Positions 4,932 to 5,296 of a stretch of 5,296 bases of DNA are shown here, piece by piece (the stretch's first letter is position 1; every line of letters starts with the position of its first letter). The notes beneath the pieces are model-generated. The model saw nothing but the letters and a program-made list of their open reading frames with translations, was not told where the DNA came from and searched no databases. Origin of the DNA: Candidatus Woesearchaeota archaeon (GTDB taxonomy: Archaea; Nanobdellota; Nanobdellia; Woesearchaeales; ARS49); NCBI GenBank assembly GCA_023261345.1, contig JAHFPE010000068.1, forward strand, positions 1 through 5,296, read 5' to 3'. The translations under genes were made by a program, and so were the position numbers.

Positions 4932-5212
4932 AATATAATTCGACCAAACTCTTCTAATGCTGCTTGTAGTTCATTTATGTGCGCGTCGTCGTAGTCGTGA
5001 GGGGGGTATTGCGGGGGGACGCCTCCCCACGTATAAAATACGTAGTGCTAGTTATAGTGTAGAGAAGGTAGTGAGAGTTTTTCACAAGATCCTTCTGTTA
5101 TCTTTTGTTGAAGTGAAGAGATTTTTGTTTTTATCATTAGTTGCTGATCGTAATAAAGAAAATGAGTTTTATGGGCAGTTCCGTGTTCTTTACAGAGCCA
5201 CGTTATAGTAAT
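4880..5212 (-). pseudogene. Possible decayed coding region with an in-frame TAG
   Basis: On the minus strand one frame stays open from 5212 to a TAA at 4880-4882 (about 110 codons), apart from a single TAG at 5048-5050. The last part reads like real protein, for example PPHDYDDAHINELQAALEE then FGRIILLKNSLGLKP and RTLVRNF. The part before the TAG includes a possible ATG (MIKTKISSLQQKI) 29 codons upstream. No family was recognised and no ribosome-binding site was found. The region also contains G-tracts, a palindromic TATA box and part of a hairpin, and the opposite strand is open over much of the same stretch. Chance openness is therefore a serious alternative. If real, it would be a broken gene or one that reads through TAG. 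Confidence 0.25.
5015..5043. promoter_or_regulatory. Palindromic TATA element beside a GC hairpin
   Basis: ACGTAT-AAA-ATACGT (5029-5043) is a perfect palindrome that contains a TATA box (TATAAAATA). It is directly preceded by GGGGA-CGCC-TCCCC (5015-5028), a 5-bp GC hairpin, itself preceded by two runs of six G. The TATA box could serve the plus-strand gene at 5263 only with a leader of about 200 nt. It may instead be a protein-binding palindrome. Function unknown. Confidence 0.3.
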
Positions 5213-5262
5213 GTTTTAATAGTCTATCTGAAAAAGTTGCTACATGTTTGTAGAGAGAAGGT

Positions 5263-5296
5263 ATGGTCAAGGCTCGCGTTTACGTTTACTCATATT
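5263..5296 (+). CDS. Start of an unidentified gene running off the right edge
   Basis: ATG at 5263 opens a frame that continues to the end of the window and reads MVKARVYVYSY. The purine-rich AGAGAGAAGG just upstream could act as a ribosome-binding site, although the GAAGG part is closer than usual. A TTTTAATA at about 5214-5221 would suit a promoter with a short leader. Eleven residues forming a likely first beta strand are too few to name the protein; small beta-start proteins such as PurS begin in a similar way, but this is not evidence of identity. Confidence 0.45.
   Translation, partial: MVKARVYVYSY

Noticed and set aside
4957..5208. An 83-codon plus-strand reading frame starting MLLVVHLCARRR
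   Set aside because: No ribosome-binding site, an Arg/Gly-rich start created by the G-tracts and repeated CGT, no recognisable domain, and overlap with a more protein-like minus frame. It could be a small protein, but nothing supports it.
1..5296. CRISPR arrays, tRNA genes or insertion sequences
   Set aside because: No regularly spaced repeats with unique spacers, no tRNA cloverleaf and no transposase-like frame were found on either strand.

Overview
This window comes from an archaeon, most likely a small-genome, AT-rich lineage; a DPANN group such as Woesearchaeota or Pacearchaeota is a guess. The evidence is an archaeal-type uL1, an archaeal P0-type uL10 carrying the archaeal L12 (P1) module, and a COG1340-like archaeal coiled-coil protein. 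Archaeal TATA-type promoters and GGAGG/GGTGA ribosome-binding sites agree with this.

Layout from left to right. Positions 1-953 (+) hold the C-terminal end of an unidentified protein, perhaps a methyltransferase, followed 27 nt later by an HD-domain protein. Positions 954-1166 separate convergent genes and contain a well-paired, three-way-junction-like structure. Positions 1167-2623 (-) hold a two-gene unit: a coiled-coil protein whose stop codon overlaps the start of a GNAT acetyltransferase (ATGA). Positions 2624-2770 hold a promoter and two inverted repeats. Positions 2771-4655 (-) hold the ribosomal stalk operon: uL1, then one reading frame containing both uL10/P0 and L12/P1. Positions 4656-4740 hold the operon's leader, TATA box and a 10-bp tandem repeat. 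The rest, to 5262, has no convincing intact gene. It holds a 17-bp tandem repeat, a 15-bp perfect hairpin with a GAAA loop, a second AT-rich hairpin, a possible decayed minus-strand coding region, a palindromic TATA box and G-tracts. A new plus-strand gene starts at about 5263.

The main point of interest is the uL10-L12 fusion. The archaeal order L1-L10-L12 is kept, but no stop codon separates L10 from L12. The L12 part begins with its own methionine, preceded at normal distance by a strong Shine-Dalgarno sequence that lies inside the frame. The locus therefore looks built to make both a P0-L12 fusion, at about one per ribosome, and free 102-residue L12 in excess. This could meet the stalk's uneven stoichiometry from one gene. 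Sequencing error and ordinary loss of a stop codon remain to be excluded.
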